Source of the DNA: DAIRVC01 sp036803025
GTDB lineage: Bacteria; Chloroflexota; Anaerolineae; Anaerolineales; E44-bin32
Direction: 5' to 3'
DNA: 28,338 nt
Assembly (NCBI GenBank): GCA_036803025.1
Contig: DAIRVC010000015.1
Span: 1-28,338 of the forward strand
This document shows positions 14,539-22,409 of the stretch, in pieces. Both the position numbers and the translations under genes were made by a program. Below the pieces are notes generated by a model. The model was not told the origin of the DNA. It worked only from the letters and a program-made list of their open reading frames with translations, and did no database searches. Numbering within the stretch: position 1 is the first letter of the stretch; each line of letters opens with the position of its first letter.

Positions 14539-15315
14539 ATGCTCTTCGACCAGGTCGTCTATGTCGGGATCGACCCGACCGCTGGCGAACGCCCGATGCA
14601 TTTCGCCGTGCTCGATCAGGACCTGCGTCTGGTGGCCCTCAGCCAGGGCGACCTGGAGACGGTGCTCGCCTTCGTCGGCGGGCTCGAGCGGGCGGTGGTG
14701 GCTATCGATGCGCCGCAATCCCCCAATCAGGGCTTGATGCTGCGGCCGGAGTTCCGCCGCCGGTTCGACTTGCCGCCCGGCGGGCGGAGCTGGGGGCAGT
14801 GGAAGGTGTGCGAGTACGAAATGCGCCGGCGCAACATCCGGCTGTACAACACACCCCGCCAGGAGGACGAGGCTCCCACCTGGATGCAGATCGGGTTCAC
14901 TATGTACCGCCGCGCGCGAGAGATGGGGTTCCAGTTCTTCGTCGACGGCCGGACGCCGACAGAGCGCACGCTCCTGGAGGTCCATCCCCATGCCTGCTTC
15001 GCCGCGCTCCTGGGCCGACGCCCCTTCCTCAAGCAGACCCTCGAGGGACGCCTGCAGCGGCAGCTGATCCTCTTCGTCGAGGGTCTGGATATCGTTGACC
15101 CCCTGAATGTGCTGGAGGAAGTCACACGCCACCATCTGCTCAGCGGCCGGCTGCCGCTGACCGGCCTGCTCGACCACGACCAGCTCGATGCCATTGTCTC
15201 GGCCTTCACGGCCTACCTGGTCGGGCTCAAGCCGGACCGCGTGTCGCAGGTGGGCGACGTCCAGGAGGGGCTGATCACCGTCCCCGTTCCAGAGCTGCTG
15301 GATTTCTACGCGTAG
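14539..15315 (+). CDS. DUF429 family protein (predicted RNase H-fold nuclease)
   Basis: 258 aa. YVGIDPTAG at the N-terminus (D12), VVAIDAPQS (D57), EYEMRRRNIRLYNTP, LLEVHPHACFAALLGR and the C-terminal LLDHDQLDAIVSAFTAYL (D214, D217) are the conserved blocks of DUF429. The acidic residues on the first and later strands fit the RNase H-like fold proposed for this family. No activity has been shown for most members, so nuclease function is inference. GGGAGGAAG lies just before ATG 14539. It follows the phosphatase-like gene by 9 nt and is convergent with the GntR regulator, which ends 43 nt away. A 6-bp hairpin at 15331-15347 lies in that gap and may be a weak bidirectional terminator. Confidence 0.88.
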   Translation: MLFDQVVYVGIDPTAGERPMHFAVLDQDLRLVALSQGDLETVLAFVGGLERAVVAIDAPQSPNQGLMLRPEFRRRFDLPPGGRSWGQWKVCEYEMRRRNIRLYNTPRQEDEAPTWMQIGFTMYRRAREMGFQFFVDGRTPTERTLLEVHPHACFAALLGRRPFLKQTLEGRLQRQLILFVEGLDIVDPLNVLEEVTRHHLLSGRLPLTGLLDHDQLDAIVSAFTAYLVGLKPDRVSQVGDVQEGLITVPVPELLDFYA

Positions 15316-15357
15316 ATCTACTGGTTGCCGGCGAGCTGACTGCTCGCGGGAATCTCC

Positions 15358-16200
15358 CTACACCACCCGCACATCGAGCGAGCCCGCCAGAAGGACCGCC
15401 CGGGCGCTGTCGAACCAGGTCTGCGTGCATTCGATGGCGCCGGCGCTCCCGTAAGTCACGTTGAGCACGCTCATCGGCGCGGTGCTGGATTCCCAGAACG
15501 GCGCCAGCTCGGGCGGCAGGGGCGCCAGCGAGACCTCGTAGTCGGCCTTGAAGAAATCGTCGTTGGGGAAGGCTCTCTCCAGGTAGCGCAGTACCGAAAA
15601 ATCGCCGCGCAGTTCGATCTCCCGCAGCGCCTCCTCCAGGAATGCCGGCAAGAGCGCGGTCGGCACGGCCGTGCGTTCGATGGCCACGACGGTCCACGGA
15701 CCGCGTGGACGGCTGCGCGTCTCCCGCAGCCGGCAGAGCAACTGGAGGGTCTCGCCCGGCTCCGGCCGCAGGCCAGCCAAGGCCGCGGCTTGTGCGCGGC
15801 TCAGCTGCCGGGCGGTGAGGACGCCGCAGGCCTCCGGAATGGCCTGCGAGCGGGTCATCAGGCGGTGGCGGTGCGCGAGAGTGAACAGGGACAGGTGGTG
15901 GCGGCTGAGGCGGCTGGGGCGCTCCGGGCGGCGGGAGCGGATTTCGAAACCCTTGTTGGGGACCCGGCGCAGGTAGCCGCGGTAGACAAGCTCGTCCATC
16001 ACCCGCGAGAGCGTGTTGCGGTGGATCGGATTGCGTCGAGCGAGCGAGAGCGTCGACAGCCGCTCGCCGAGGCGGAAGCCGGGCCGGGAGGTTCGGATGG
16101 CGGCCTCGATCGCCCGGCGCGCCTGGCGCTGCAAAGTTTCCGGACGGCGGCGGTCTAGATCAAGCCGGTAATCGGGGGAGGGAAGGCGCGGCCGGGACAT
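15358..16200 (-). CDS. GntR-family transcriptional regulator with UTRA-type effector domain
   Basis: 280 aa. Residues about 20-92 are a winged helix-turn-helix of GntR type (RQARRAIEAAI; LGERLSTLSLARRNPIHRNT; LSRVMDELVYRGYLRRVPNKGFEI). Residues about 115-280 fit the UTRA effector-binding fold (ETLQLLCRLRETRSRPRGPW; VVAIERTAVPTALLP; a long loop; then IECTQTWFDSARAVLLAG). UTRA regulators usually bind a sugar, sugar phosphate or amino compound that releases them from DNA. It is divergent from the FGGY kinase gene with a 124-nt gap holding a perfect 15-bp palindrome. Control of both its own gene and the kinase/lyase operon is the natural inference. AGGAGGGTGA directly precedes the ATG. Confidence 0.88.
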   Translation of the reverse strand: MSRPRLPSPDYRLDLDRRRPETLQRQARRAIEAAIRTSRPGFRLGERLSTLSLARRNPIHRNTLSRVMDELVYRGYLRRVPNKGFEIRSRRPERPSRLSRHHLSLFTLAHRHRLMTRSQAIPEACGVLTARQLSRAQAAALAGLRPEPGETLQLLCRLRETRSRPRGPWTVVAIERTAVPTALLPAFLEEALREIELRGDFSVLRYLERAFPNDDFFKADYEVSLAPLPPELAPFWESSTAPMSVLNVTYGSAGAIECTQTWFDSARAVLLAGSLDVRVV

Positions 16201-16217
16201 TCACCCTCCTGGTGCCG

Positions 16218-16232
16218 GTTGCACTGTGCAAC
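16218..16232. promoter_or_regulatory. Perfect palindrome, probable GntR operator
   Basis: GTTGCAC, one central T, then GTGCAAC: a perfect inverted repeat with 7-bp arms. It overlaps the -35 box of the kinase promoter and lies 18 nt from the GntR start codon, in that gene's leader. GntR dimers bind short palindromes of this size; the pairing with this regulator is inferred from position. Confidence 0.6.
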
Positions 16233-16248
16233 AGGATTCTACTATAAT
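16219..16248 (+). promoter_or_regulatory. Sigma-70-like promoter of the kinase/lyase operon
   Basis: TTGCAC at 16219-16224 and a perfect TATAAT at 16243-16248 with an 18-nt spacer. Transcription would start near 16255, giving a leader of about 70 nt. The -35 box lies inside the palindrome, so a bound repressor would block polymerase. Confidence 0.68.
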
Positions 16249-16324
16249 CCTCCCAGCCGGCCGCGCCGGCCGTCCGCTTCGGCGTCGCCCCTCCGGCGCC
16301 GCCTCCCCACGAAAGGGGACCCCG

Positions 16325-17923
16325 ATGCCCGACATCCTTGAGAAGTACGTCCTGGCGATCGATCTGGGGACGTCCGCCGCCAAGGTGGCCCTGGTCTCCC
16401 TGCAGGGCGAGGTCTGCTGCTGGGAGTCTCAGAGCGTGCCTCTGCATGTCCTGCCGGGCGGCGGAGCGGAGCAGGATCCGGATGAGTGGTGGCGGGCGAT
16501 CCTGACGTTGGCCAAGCGGCTGCTGGGCAAGGGCCTGGTCAGGGTGGAGGACATCGTGGCCGTCTGCCCGAACACGCAGGGCGCCGGCACCGTTCCGATC
16601 GACCGCGACGGGAACTGCGTCGGCAACGCCATCATCTGGTTGGACACACGCGGCGCCGAGTGGAACGCCCGCCTGCTGAACGGCCCGATTCGCCTGCAGG
16701 GCTTCGATGTCTTCAAGCTCAGCCGCTGGATCCGGATCACCGGCGGGCTGCCGGCGCGCACGGGCAAGGACTTCATCGGTCACGTCCTGTTCCTCAAGAA
16801 TGAGAGGCCGGAGGTCTACCGGCAAGCCCACAAGCTGCTGGAAGTGGATGGCTACATCGATTACCGGCTGAGCGGCCGCCTGATAGCCACGCCGGACACG
16901 ATGGGCATGTCCTGGCTGACAGACAATCGCAATCCGAATCGGATCGTCTATCACGAGGGGTTGATCGCCGCAGCCGGGATCGAGCGCGACAAGCTGCCCG
17001 AAATCGTGCGCTGCATCGATGTGCTCGGGCCGCTGCGCCCCGAGGTCGCCCGAGAGCTCGGTCTGCGGCCGGAGGTGAAGGTGGTGGCCGGTGCCTTCGA
17101 TCTCCCGGCAACGGCCATCGGTTCGGGCGCGGTGGACGACTACGCCGCGCACCTGTCGGTCTCAACCTCGGCCTTCCTGACGGTTCACGTCCCGTTCAAG
17201 AAGACCGATCTGTTCAACATGATCGCCTCGCTCCCCAGCGCCATCCCCGGCCGCTATATCGTCATGGGCGAGCAGGAGGCGGCCGGCGTTCATCTGACCT
17301 TCTTGCGCGACAACCTGCTGTTCCCTGAGGATGCCCTTTCAACGGGGCCGGCGCCGCAGGACTACTACCCGGCGCTGAACGAGGCCGCCGCTCAGGCGCC
17401 TCCCGGCAGCCATGGCCTGATCTACACCCCCTGGATCCACGGGGAGCGCGCCCCGGTCGAAGATCCCTGGGTGCGCGGCGGCCTGCACAACCTCTCGCTC
17501 TCCACGACCCGCGCCGACTGGATCCGGGCGATCATGGAAGGTGTGGCCTTCAACGTCCGCTGGATGCTGGAGCCGATCGAGCGCTTCTGCGGGCGCAAGC
17601 TCGATCCGATCGTCATCGCCGGGGGCGGCGCCAACTCGGCGCTGTGGTGCCAGATCCAGGCCGACGTCCTCGGCCGGACGATTCGACAGACCAAGGACCC
17701 CATTCAGACCGCGGCGCGCGGCGCGGCCTACATGGCCGCCGTCGGGCTGGGGGCTATGCAATTCGCCGATATTCAGGCCCACGTTCAGATGCAGGCCGAC
17801 TACCACCCCGACCCGTCCAACCGGAAGGTATATGACGAGATGTTCGCCGAGTTCGTGAACATCTACAAGCAGAACAAGTCGATCTACGCCCGTCTGAACC
17901 GTTCCCGGGATCACAGAAGCTGA
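16325..17923 (+). CDS. FGGY-family carbohydrate kinase (xylulokinase-like)
   Basis: 532 aa. The N-terminal phosphate-binding loop is VLAIDLGTSAAKVALV. The sugar-site strand reads NAIIWLDTRGAEW, with VDGYIDYRLSGRL further on. D259 in VAGAFDLPATAIGSGAV is at the position of the FGGY catalytic base. HGERAP near 410 and GGGANSALWCQIQADVLGR near 440-460 are signature blocks of FGGY ATP-dependent kinases. Substrate cannot be read from sequence; the family phosphorylates pentoses, polyols, glycerol and related compounds. ATG 16325 is chosen because AAGGGG precedes it and the kinase fold begins there; longer in-frame starts lie upstream of the predicted transcript start. The lyase gene begins 45 nt downstream, so the product is probably its substrate or precursor. 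Confidence 0.92.
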   Translation: MPDILEKYVLAIDLGTSAAKVALVSLQGEVCCWESQSVPLHVLPGGGAEQDPDEWWRAILTLAKRLLGKGLVRVEDIVAVCPNTQGAGTVPIDRDGNCVGNAIIWLDTRGAEWNARLLNGPIRLQGFDVFKLSRWIRITGGLPARTGKDFIGHVLFLKNERPEVYRQAHKLLEVDGYIDYRLSGRLIATPDTMGMSWLTDNRNPNRIVYHEGLIAAAGIERDKLPEIVRCIDVLGPLRPEVARELGLRPEVKVVAGAFDLPATAIGSGAVDDYAAHLSVSTSAFLTVHVPFKKTDLFNMIASLPSAIPGRYIVMGEQEAAGVHLTFLRDNLLFPEDALSTGPAPQDYYPALNEAAAQAPPGSHGLIYTPWIHGERAPVEDPWVRGGLHNLSLSTTRADWIRAIMEGVAFNVRWMLEPIERFCGRKLDPIVIAGGGANSALWCQIQADVLGRTIRQTKDPIQTAARGAAYMAAVGLGAMQFADIQAHVQMQADYHPDPSNRKVYDEMFAEFVNIYKQNKSIYARLNRSRDHRS

Positions 17924-17968
17924 GTAGCACGGCCGAGAGCGGGCACAGTCCCCCATGCGGAGGCAACG

Positions 17969-19372
17969 ATGGATATGTCTGATTCAGCGGCCATGATGGC
18001 CGAAGTTGAGAAGGCCCTCAAACCCTACCGCGACACCTTCCCGGCCCATGCGCAGCTGCCTGAAAAGGGGATCGACCAGGCGAAGATCCTCGACGAGATC
18101 GAGAAGCTGCGTGCGCTGGAGGAGACCCGCTGGCGGGAGGGTTTCGTTTCGGGGGCGGTCTATCACGGTGACCAGGAGCACATCGACTTCCTCAACCGGG
18201 TCTACGCCCTCAACTCGCAAAGCAATCCGCTCCACCCGGACGTCTGGCCGAGCACGACCAAGTTCGAGGCCGAAGTCGTATCGATGACGGCGCACATGCT
18301 GCACGGCGACCCAGAACAGGGCGTCTGCGGGACGGTCTCATCGGGCGGGACGGAGAGCATCCTGCTGGCCATGAAGACCTACCGTGATTGGGCGCGCGCC
18401 ACCAAGGGCATCACCGATCCGGAGATCATCATCCCCACCACGGCGCACGCCGCCTTCGTCAAGGCCGGCGACTACTTCGGGATCAAGGTCGTCCGCATCC
18501 CTGTTGGCCCGGACTTCCGGGCAGATGTGGCCGCTACGCGGGCGGCCGTGACCCCCAACACGATCGCGCTGGTCGGGTCAGCGCCGCCCTTCCCGCACGG
18601 CCTAGTCGATCCGATCGAGGAACTTTCGGAACTGGCCCGCGAGCACGGTGCCGGATTCCACACCGACGGCTGCCTGGGCGGGTTCCTGCTGCCTTGGGCC
18701 GAGAAGCTTGGCTATCCAGTTCCGCCGTTCGACTTCCGCCTGCCGGGCGTCACCTCGATCTCGGCCGACACCCACAAGTTCGGATACGCCGCCAAGGGGA
18801 CCTCGGTGATCCTGTACCGCACGCCCGAGCTGCGGCACTTTCAGTACTTCGCCATCACCGATTGGCCGGGCGGGCTGTACAACTCGCCGACCTTCGCCGG
18901 GAGCCGGCCGGGTGGGCTGAGCGCCGCCTGTTGGGCGGCGATGGTGTCGATGGGTGAGTCGGGCTATCTTGAATCGGCCCGGCGCATCCTGGAGACGGCC
19001 GCCTGGATGAAGGCGGAGCTGCGCAAGCTCCCCGACCTCCAGCTGATCGGCGATCCGCTGTTCGTGATCGCTTTCCAGTCGCCGTCCCTGAACATCTATC
19101 AGGTGCTCGAGTTCATGACGCAGCGCGGTTGGGGACTGAACGGCCTGCATCTGCCCCCCGCCATCCACCTGTGCGTCACCTTGCGACACACGCAGCCGGG
19201 CGTTCGGGAGCGCTTGATCGAAGACCTGCGGCAGGCGGTGGCACACGTCAAGGCCAACCCGCAGGCCCCGCAGGGCGTCGGGCCGGTGTATGGAATGGCC
19301 GCTTCGGCCGAGCTGCGCGGGATGGTGGCTGACGTGTTGCAGTGGTACATGGATACGCAGTACAAGGTCTAG
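17969..19372 (+). CDS. PLP-dependent lyase related to sphingosine-1-phosphate lyase
   Basis: 467 aa, fold-type I PLP enzyme of the group II decarboxylase/S1P lyase family. SGAVYHGD (61-68), SNPLHPDVWP (85-94), GTVSSGGTESILLAM (121-135), TAHAAFVKAGDYFGIK (158-173), FHTDGCLGG with D233, and SADTHKFGYAAKGTS with the PLP lysine K270 match S1P lyases closely. Those enzymes cleave the C2-C3 bond of a phosphorylated 2-amino-1,3-diol, giving phosphoethanolamine and an aldehyde. The eukaryotic N-terminal membrane helix is absent, as in known soluble bacterial homologues. GGAGG lies 7 nt before ATG 17969. Its place behind an FGGY kinase suggests a phosphorylated amino-polyol substrate, which may not be a sphingoid base. 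Glutamate-decarboxylase-like activity is less likely. Confidence 0.9.
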   Translation: MDMSDSAAMMAEVEKALKPYRDTFPAHAQLPEKGIDQAKILDEIEKLRALEETRWREGFVSGAVYHGDQEHIDFLNRVYALNSQSNPLHPDVWPSTTKFEAEVVSMTAHMLHGDPEQGVCGTVSSGGTESILLAMKTYRDWARATKGITDPEIIIPTTAHAAFVKAGDYFGIKVVRIPVGPDFRADVAATRAAVTPNTIALVGSAPPFPHGLVDPIEELSELAREHGAGFHTDGCLGGFLLPWAEKLGYPVPPFDFRLPGVTSISADTHKFGYAAKGTSVILYRTPELRHFQYFAITDWPGGLYNSPTFAGSRPGGLSAACWAAMVSMGESGYLESARRILETAAWMKAELRKLPDLQLIGDPLFVIAFQSPSLNIYQVLEFMTQRGWGLNGLHLPPAIHLCVTLRHTQPGVRERLIEDLRQAVAHVKANPQAPQGVGPVYGMAASAELRGMVADVLQWYMDTQYKV

Positions 19373-19702
19373 CTGTGGCGCGGATCAACAGACGCCTGAG
19401 GGGCAGGGGGAGGGAACCTACACCCTCGCGGGGCAGCCCCGAGGCGCATCCGAGGGGGCCCTCGCCCCGTGCCCCCCGGTGACGATGTGCATGGCCCGCG
19501 GGCGTTGGCCCAGGCTGTCCAGCCCGATTGGCTGCGGGCAGTACCCCTCTCCAATGCCGGCGAGGCGAAACGAAAAGACCCCTGCGTTGCAGGAGTCAGC
19601 CGTCAACGCCCACCGGCCGCCCTGCCCGTTCGCGGGGAGGGAGCCGCCGCAATCGGCGCGATACTCGGGAAGCCAACTTCGAGTCCAGGCGGGAGGAACG
19701 AG
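19373..19702. other. 330-nt gap with GC hairpins, no gene recognised
   Basis: Lies between the lyase and the membrane EEP gene. Near its 5' end are overlapping GC hairpins (19430-19475) that could terminate lyase transcription, though no U-tract follows. A minus-strand terminator-like hairpin lies at 19568-19597. Open frames here have no ribosome binding site. I did not recognise a riboswitch or small RNA. The EEP gene has no clear promoter in this gap. Confidence 0.5.
19568..19597 (-). terminator. Terminator-like hairpin on the minus strand without a matching gene
   Basis: On the minus strand GACTCCTGC (19597-19589), loop AAC, GCAGGGGTC (19585-19577) forms 9 pairs including one G-U, followed by TTTTCGTTTCG. 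The plus-strand version has a C-A mismatch and no U-tract. No minus-strand gene is visible upstream of it. Confidence 0.4.
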
Positions 19703-21556
19703 ATGAACTCCGTCCGCGTGCGCCGGATAATCGAAACCGCGTCGATCGTGCTCTTCTTCCTCCAGGCACTGCGCGTCATCTTCTCGGTCCTGTTCGGGAT
19801 CATCTACGACCAGGTCTTCGAGGGGCCGATGGATGCTTGGCTTGTGATCAGCGTGCTGCTCGTGTTGGGCGCGCTGCTGGCCCCAGCGGCCTTGCCTGGC
19901 GGGCTTTCGGCGCGATCTGTGGCCGTGCTCGCCGCGGCGGCCGCGTTGGCTCGCGTGGCGCTGTGTGTGAACGACGCGGGCGTCCGCTACTGGGGCGCGG
20001 TCGTGGTGCTGCTGGCCGGCGGGCTCTACCTGGCATGTCGTCTGTCGCAGGATGGGCGGATGACCTTCGTTGCGCTGGCGGCCGCGTTGGCGGCCGATCA
20101 GGTCCTGCGCGCGCTGGGGCAGACCTACGATCTCGGTTTGCGGGCGGCCTGGTTGCCGGTCCAGATCGTGTGGGCAGTCGGGCTGATAGGCATCGGCTGG
20201 CGGATCGCGAAGGAGGACGACCAGGCGGCCGCTCGGGCAGGGTTGTCCATGGCCGGCGGGCTGGCCTTCGGCGGCCTGCTTTTCCTCGAGGTCTCCCTCC
20301 TGTCGCTGCCCAACGCGGTCGCCCGCTGGGGGGAAAACCCGTACGCGTTGGCAGCTCCGCTTGTGTTTGCGGCGACGATCGCCGCCGCCTGGGATGCCGG
20401 GCGCGTAGCCCGACGGATGGCGGCGCACGCGACCAGCCTGCGCATCGTTCTGGCGGTCATCCTCATCACCTGCTTGCTTGTCGGTTACTTCGTCAACGGG
20501 CCGGTCTCGCTGCTGGCATTGCTGCTGGCCCAGATGGCCGCGCTCTTGTCGCTGGGGATGCTCCTCTCCGGCAGCGGGCGCGGCGCGGGCCGCGGCCTGG
20601 CGCTCGGGTTGGTGCTCTTCCTGCTGCTCAACTTCCTGAACGCGTTCGCCTTCACCTACCCGTACGTGTTGCCGGCCATGCGCGGCATGGGTTGGGCGGT
20701 CTATCTCGCAGCTGCGGCGCTGACCGCGCTCGGCGGCGCGGCTGCCGACCGGTCCCAGGCGGCGCAGCCGGACGCCCGGCGGCTGCCGGCAGCGATCATG
20801 GCTGCGATCGGGTTGGTGATCGTCGCCGCAGCCGCCTGGCCGGTGCGCTCGGACCCGCGGGCAGGCGACGGTTCGCTGCGGCTGGCGACCTACAACATGC
20901 ACTATGGCTACGACGACGTGTGGCACCTCACGCTGGAAGAACAGGCTCGACTGATCGAGGACAACCAGCTGGACGTCGTCGCTCTGCAGGAGGTCGATGC
21001 CGGCAGGCTGACAAGCTACGCGGTCGACGACGCCCACTATCTGGCCCGCCGTCTGCGGATGAACGTCGCCTACCTTCCGACGGTGGAGCACCTGACCGGG
21101 ATCGCTGTCCTGTATCACGGACCGGCCGTCGGTGTGGAGATGGCGCTGCTGCCCAGCCTGCAGGAACAGACCGGCATCGTGCGGATCGACCTGCCCGTCG
21201 GGGGCACGACACTCTCGGCGCATGGGATCTGGATGGGTCTTTCCGCCGAAGACACCCTGGGACAGATCGCTGCTGCCCTGGACTTCATCGGCGAGCGGGA
21301 ACCGGCCTCATTCGGCGGCGACTTCAATGCGGAGTTCGACGACCCCGAGGCGCTGGCGGTGCGCCAGGCGGGATTCATCGATCCGTTCACCGAGCTGGGC
21401 ATCGATCCTATCCCGCTGACTGATCCGGCGGTCGACCCCGACACGCGCATTGACTTCGTCTGGCTGCGGGGCCTGGAACCGCTGCGGGCCTGGGTCCCCG
21501 ACTCGACCGCCTCCGACCACCGCATGGTCGTGGTCGAGGTCGGGCCGAGGCCGTGA
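19703..21556 (+). CDS. Polytopic membrane protein with C-terminal endonuclease/exonuclease/phosphatase (EEP) domain
   Basis: 617 aa. Residues 1-385 contain about ten to eleven hydrophobic helices. Residues about 392-617 are a complete EEP domain with N398 and H400 in TYNMHYG, E430 in VALQEVD, D540 and N542 in GGDFNAE, and D605-H606 in ASDHRMV, as needed for Mg-dependent phosphodiester or phosphomonoester cleavage. The EEP part, with TYNMHYGYDDVW and EEQARLIEDNQLDVVALQEV then DAGR, resembles the C-terminal half of Cwh43/PGAP2IP, which remodels GPI-anchor lipids in eukaryotes. That similarity is from memory and needs a search. The domain probably sits at the outer face of the membrane. ATG 19703 is chosen from GGGAGGAACGAG just upstream and an immediate amphipathic/hydrophobic start. 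The hydrolase gene follows after 10 nt. Confidence 0.87.
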   Translation: MNSVRVRRIIETASIVLFFLQALRVIFSVLFGIIYDQVFEGPMDAWLVISVLLVLGALLAPAALPGGLSARSVAVLAAAAALARVALCVNDAGVRYWGAVVVLLAGGLYLACRLSQDGRMTFVALAAALAADQVLRALGQTYDLGLRAAWLPVQIVWAVGLIGIGWRIAKEDDQAAARAGLSMAGGLAFGGLLFLEVSLLSLPNAVARWGENPYALAAPLVFAATIAAAWDAGRVARRMAAHATSLRIVLAVILITCLLVGYFVNGPVSLLALLLAQMAALLSLGMLLSGSGRGAGRGLALGLVLFLLLNFLNAFAFTYPYVLPAMRGMGWAVYLAAAALTALGGAAADRSQAAQPDARRLPAAIMAAIGLVIVAAAAWPVRSDPRAGDGSLRLATYNMHYGYDDVWHLTLEEQARLIEDNQLDVVALQEVDAGRLTSYAVDDAHYLARRLRMNVAYLPTVEHLTGIAVLYHGPAVGVEMALLPSLQEQTGIVRIDLPVGGTTLSAHGIWMGLSAEDTLGQIAAALDFIGEREPASFGGDFNAEFDDPEALAVRQAGFIDPFTELGIDPIPLTDPAVDPDTRIDFVWLRGLEPLRAWVPDSTASDHRMVVVEVGPRP

Positions 21557-21566
21557 GGTTGCAGGC

Positions 21567-22409
21567 GTGCCTGAGCTCCAGACTGCGGATGGGTGCCTTC
21601 ACTACAGCGTCTACCCTGCCGTATTCCCCGGCGGCGCGCCGGTCGTGCTGCTGCATGGACTGGGTTCTTGCGGTGACGATTGGCCCCTGCAGGTCCAGGC
21701 GCTGAACGACCGGCGGAGCGTGCTGACGGTCGATCTGCCCGGGCATGGCCGGTCGACGGCGCCGAGGGGCCGCGCGCACATCGCCGGTTTCGCCCAGGCC
21801 GTGCTGCGCCTGCTCGAAGCGCGCGGAGAACCGCCGCTGCATCTGGTAGGGCTGTCGCTGGGTGGGGCGGTGGCCCTGCAAATCGCAGCCGACGCGCCCG
21901 CGCGCGTGCTTTCGCTGACCGTCGTCAACACATTCGCCCGTTTCAGGCCGGCCGGGCATGGGCTCGGCCGCGGCCTGAAACGCGTCTGGCTCTTGCTCTT
22001 CGCCCCCATGCAGCGCCTCGGGGAGTGGGTCGCTGAGGGATTGTTCCCAAGGGAGGATCAGGACGGGTTGCGCCGGCTGGCCGCCGAACGCCTGGCCGCC
22101 AATCGGCGCCGGAGCTACCTGCAGGCCGTCGGCGCCATCCTGCGCTTCGACCTGCGTGAACGTCTGGGGGAGATCACTTGCCCCACGTTGATTGTGGCCG
22201 GCGAACGCGATGCCACCGTTCCCTTCTCATCCAAGGCGGAGATCCGGGCTGGGATCCGCAGGGCGCGCCTGGAGGTCGTGCGTGACTCGGGACACGCCAC
22301 GCCGCTGGATGCTCCCCAGGCGTTCAACGAGCTGCTGCGAGGATTCCTCGATGAGGTGGAGGGAGCGCCCGCCCGCTCGTCGGCCGGCGAATCACAACGG
22401 CCACCCTGA
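21567..22409 (+). CDS. Alpha/beta hydrolase fold protein
   Basis: 280 aa. The fold is clear: VVLLHGLGSCGDDW (oxyanion strand, about 26-39), LTVDLPGHGRST (53-64), nucleophile elbow GLSLGG with S97, a helical cap at about 125-200, acid D215 in VAGERDATVP, and H243 in DSGHATPLD. The triad is complete, so an esterase, lipase-like or related hydrolase is expected; substrate unknown. No signal peptide. The GTG start at 21567 is chosen because GAGG lies upstream and it begins 10 nt after the EEP gene stop; a longer frame from 21450 would overlap that gene. Tight spacing suggests co-translation with the membrane EEP protein. The C-terminal tail is encoded by the terminator hairpin. Confidence 0.92.
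   Translation: MPELQTADGCLHYSVYPAVFPGGAPVVLLHGLGSCGDDWPLQVQALNDRRSVLTVDLPGHGRSTAPRGRAHIAGFAQAVLRLLEARGEPPLHLVGLSLGGAVALQIAADAPARVLSLTVVNTFARFRPAGHGLGRGLKRVWLLLFAPMQRLGEWVAEGLFPREDQDGLRRLAAERLAANRRRSYLQAVGAILRFDLRERLGEITCPTLIVAGERDATVPFSSKAEIRAGIRRARLEVVRDSGHATPLDAPQAFNELLRGFLDEVEGAPARSSAGESQRPP

Noticed and set aside
19373..19702. Riboswitch in the gap before the EEP gene
   Set aside because: Short motifs such as AGGGAACCTAC looked suggestive, but no complete consensus core of a known class could be assembled by eye.
19418..21223. 601-aa open frame on the minus strand opposite the membrane EEP gene
   Set aside because: Its composition (Gln, Arg, His, Pro-rich, no fold pattern) is that of a GC-rich shadow; the plus strand carries a complete EEP domain with all catalytic residues.
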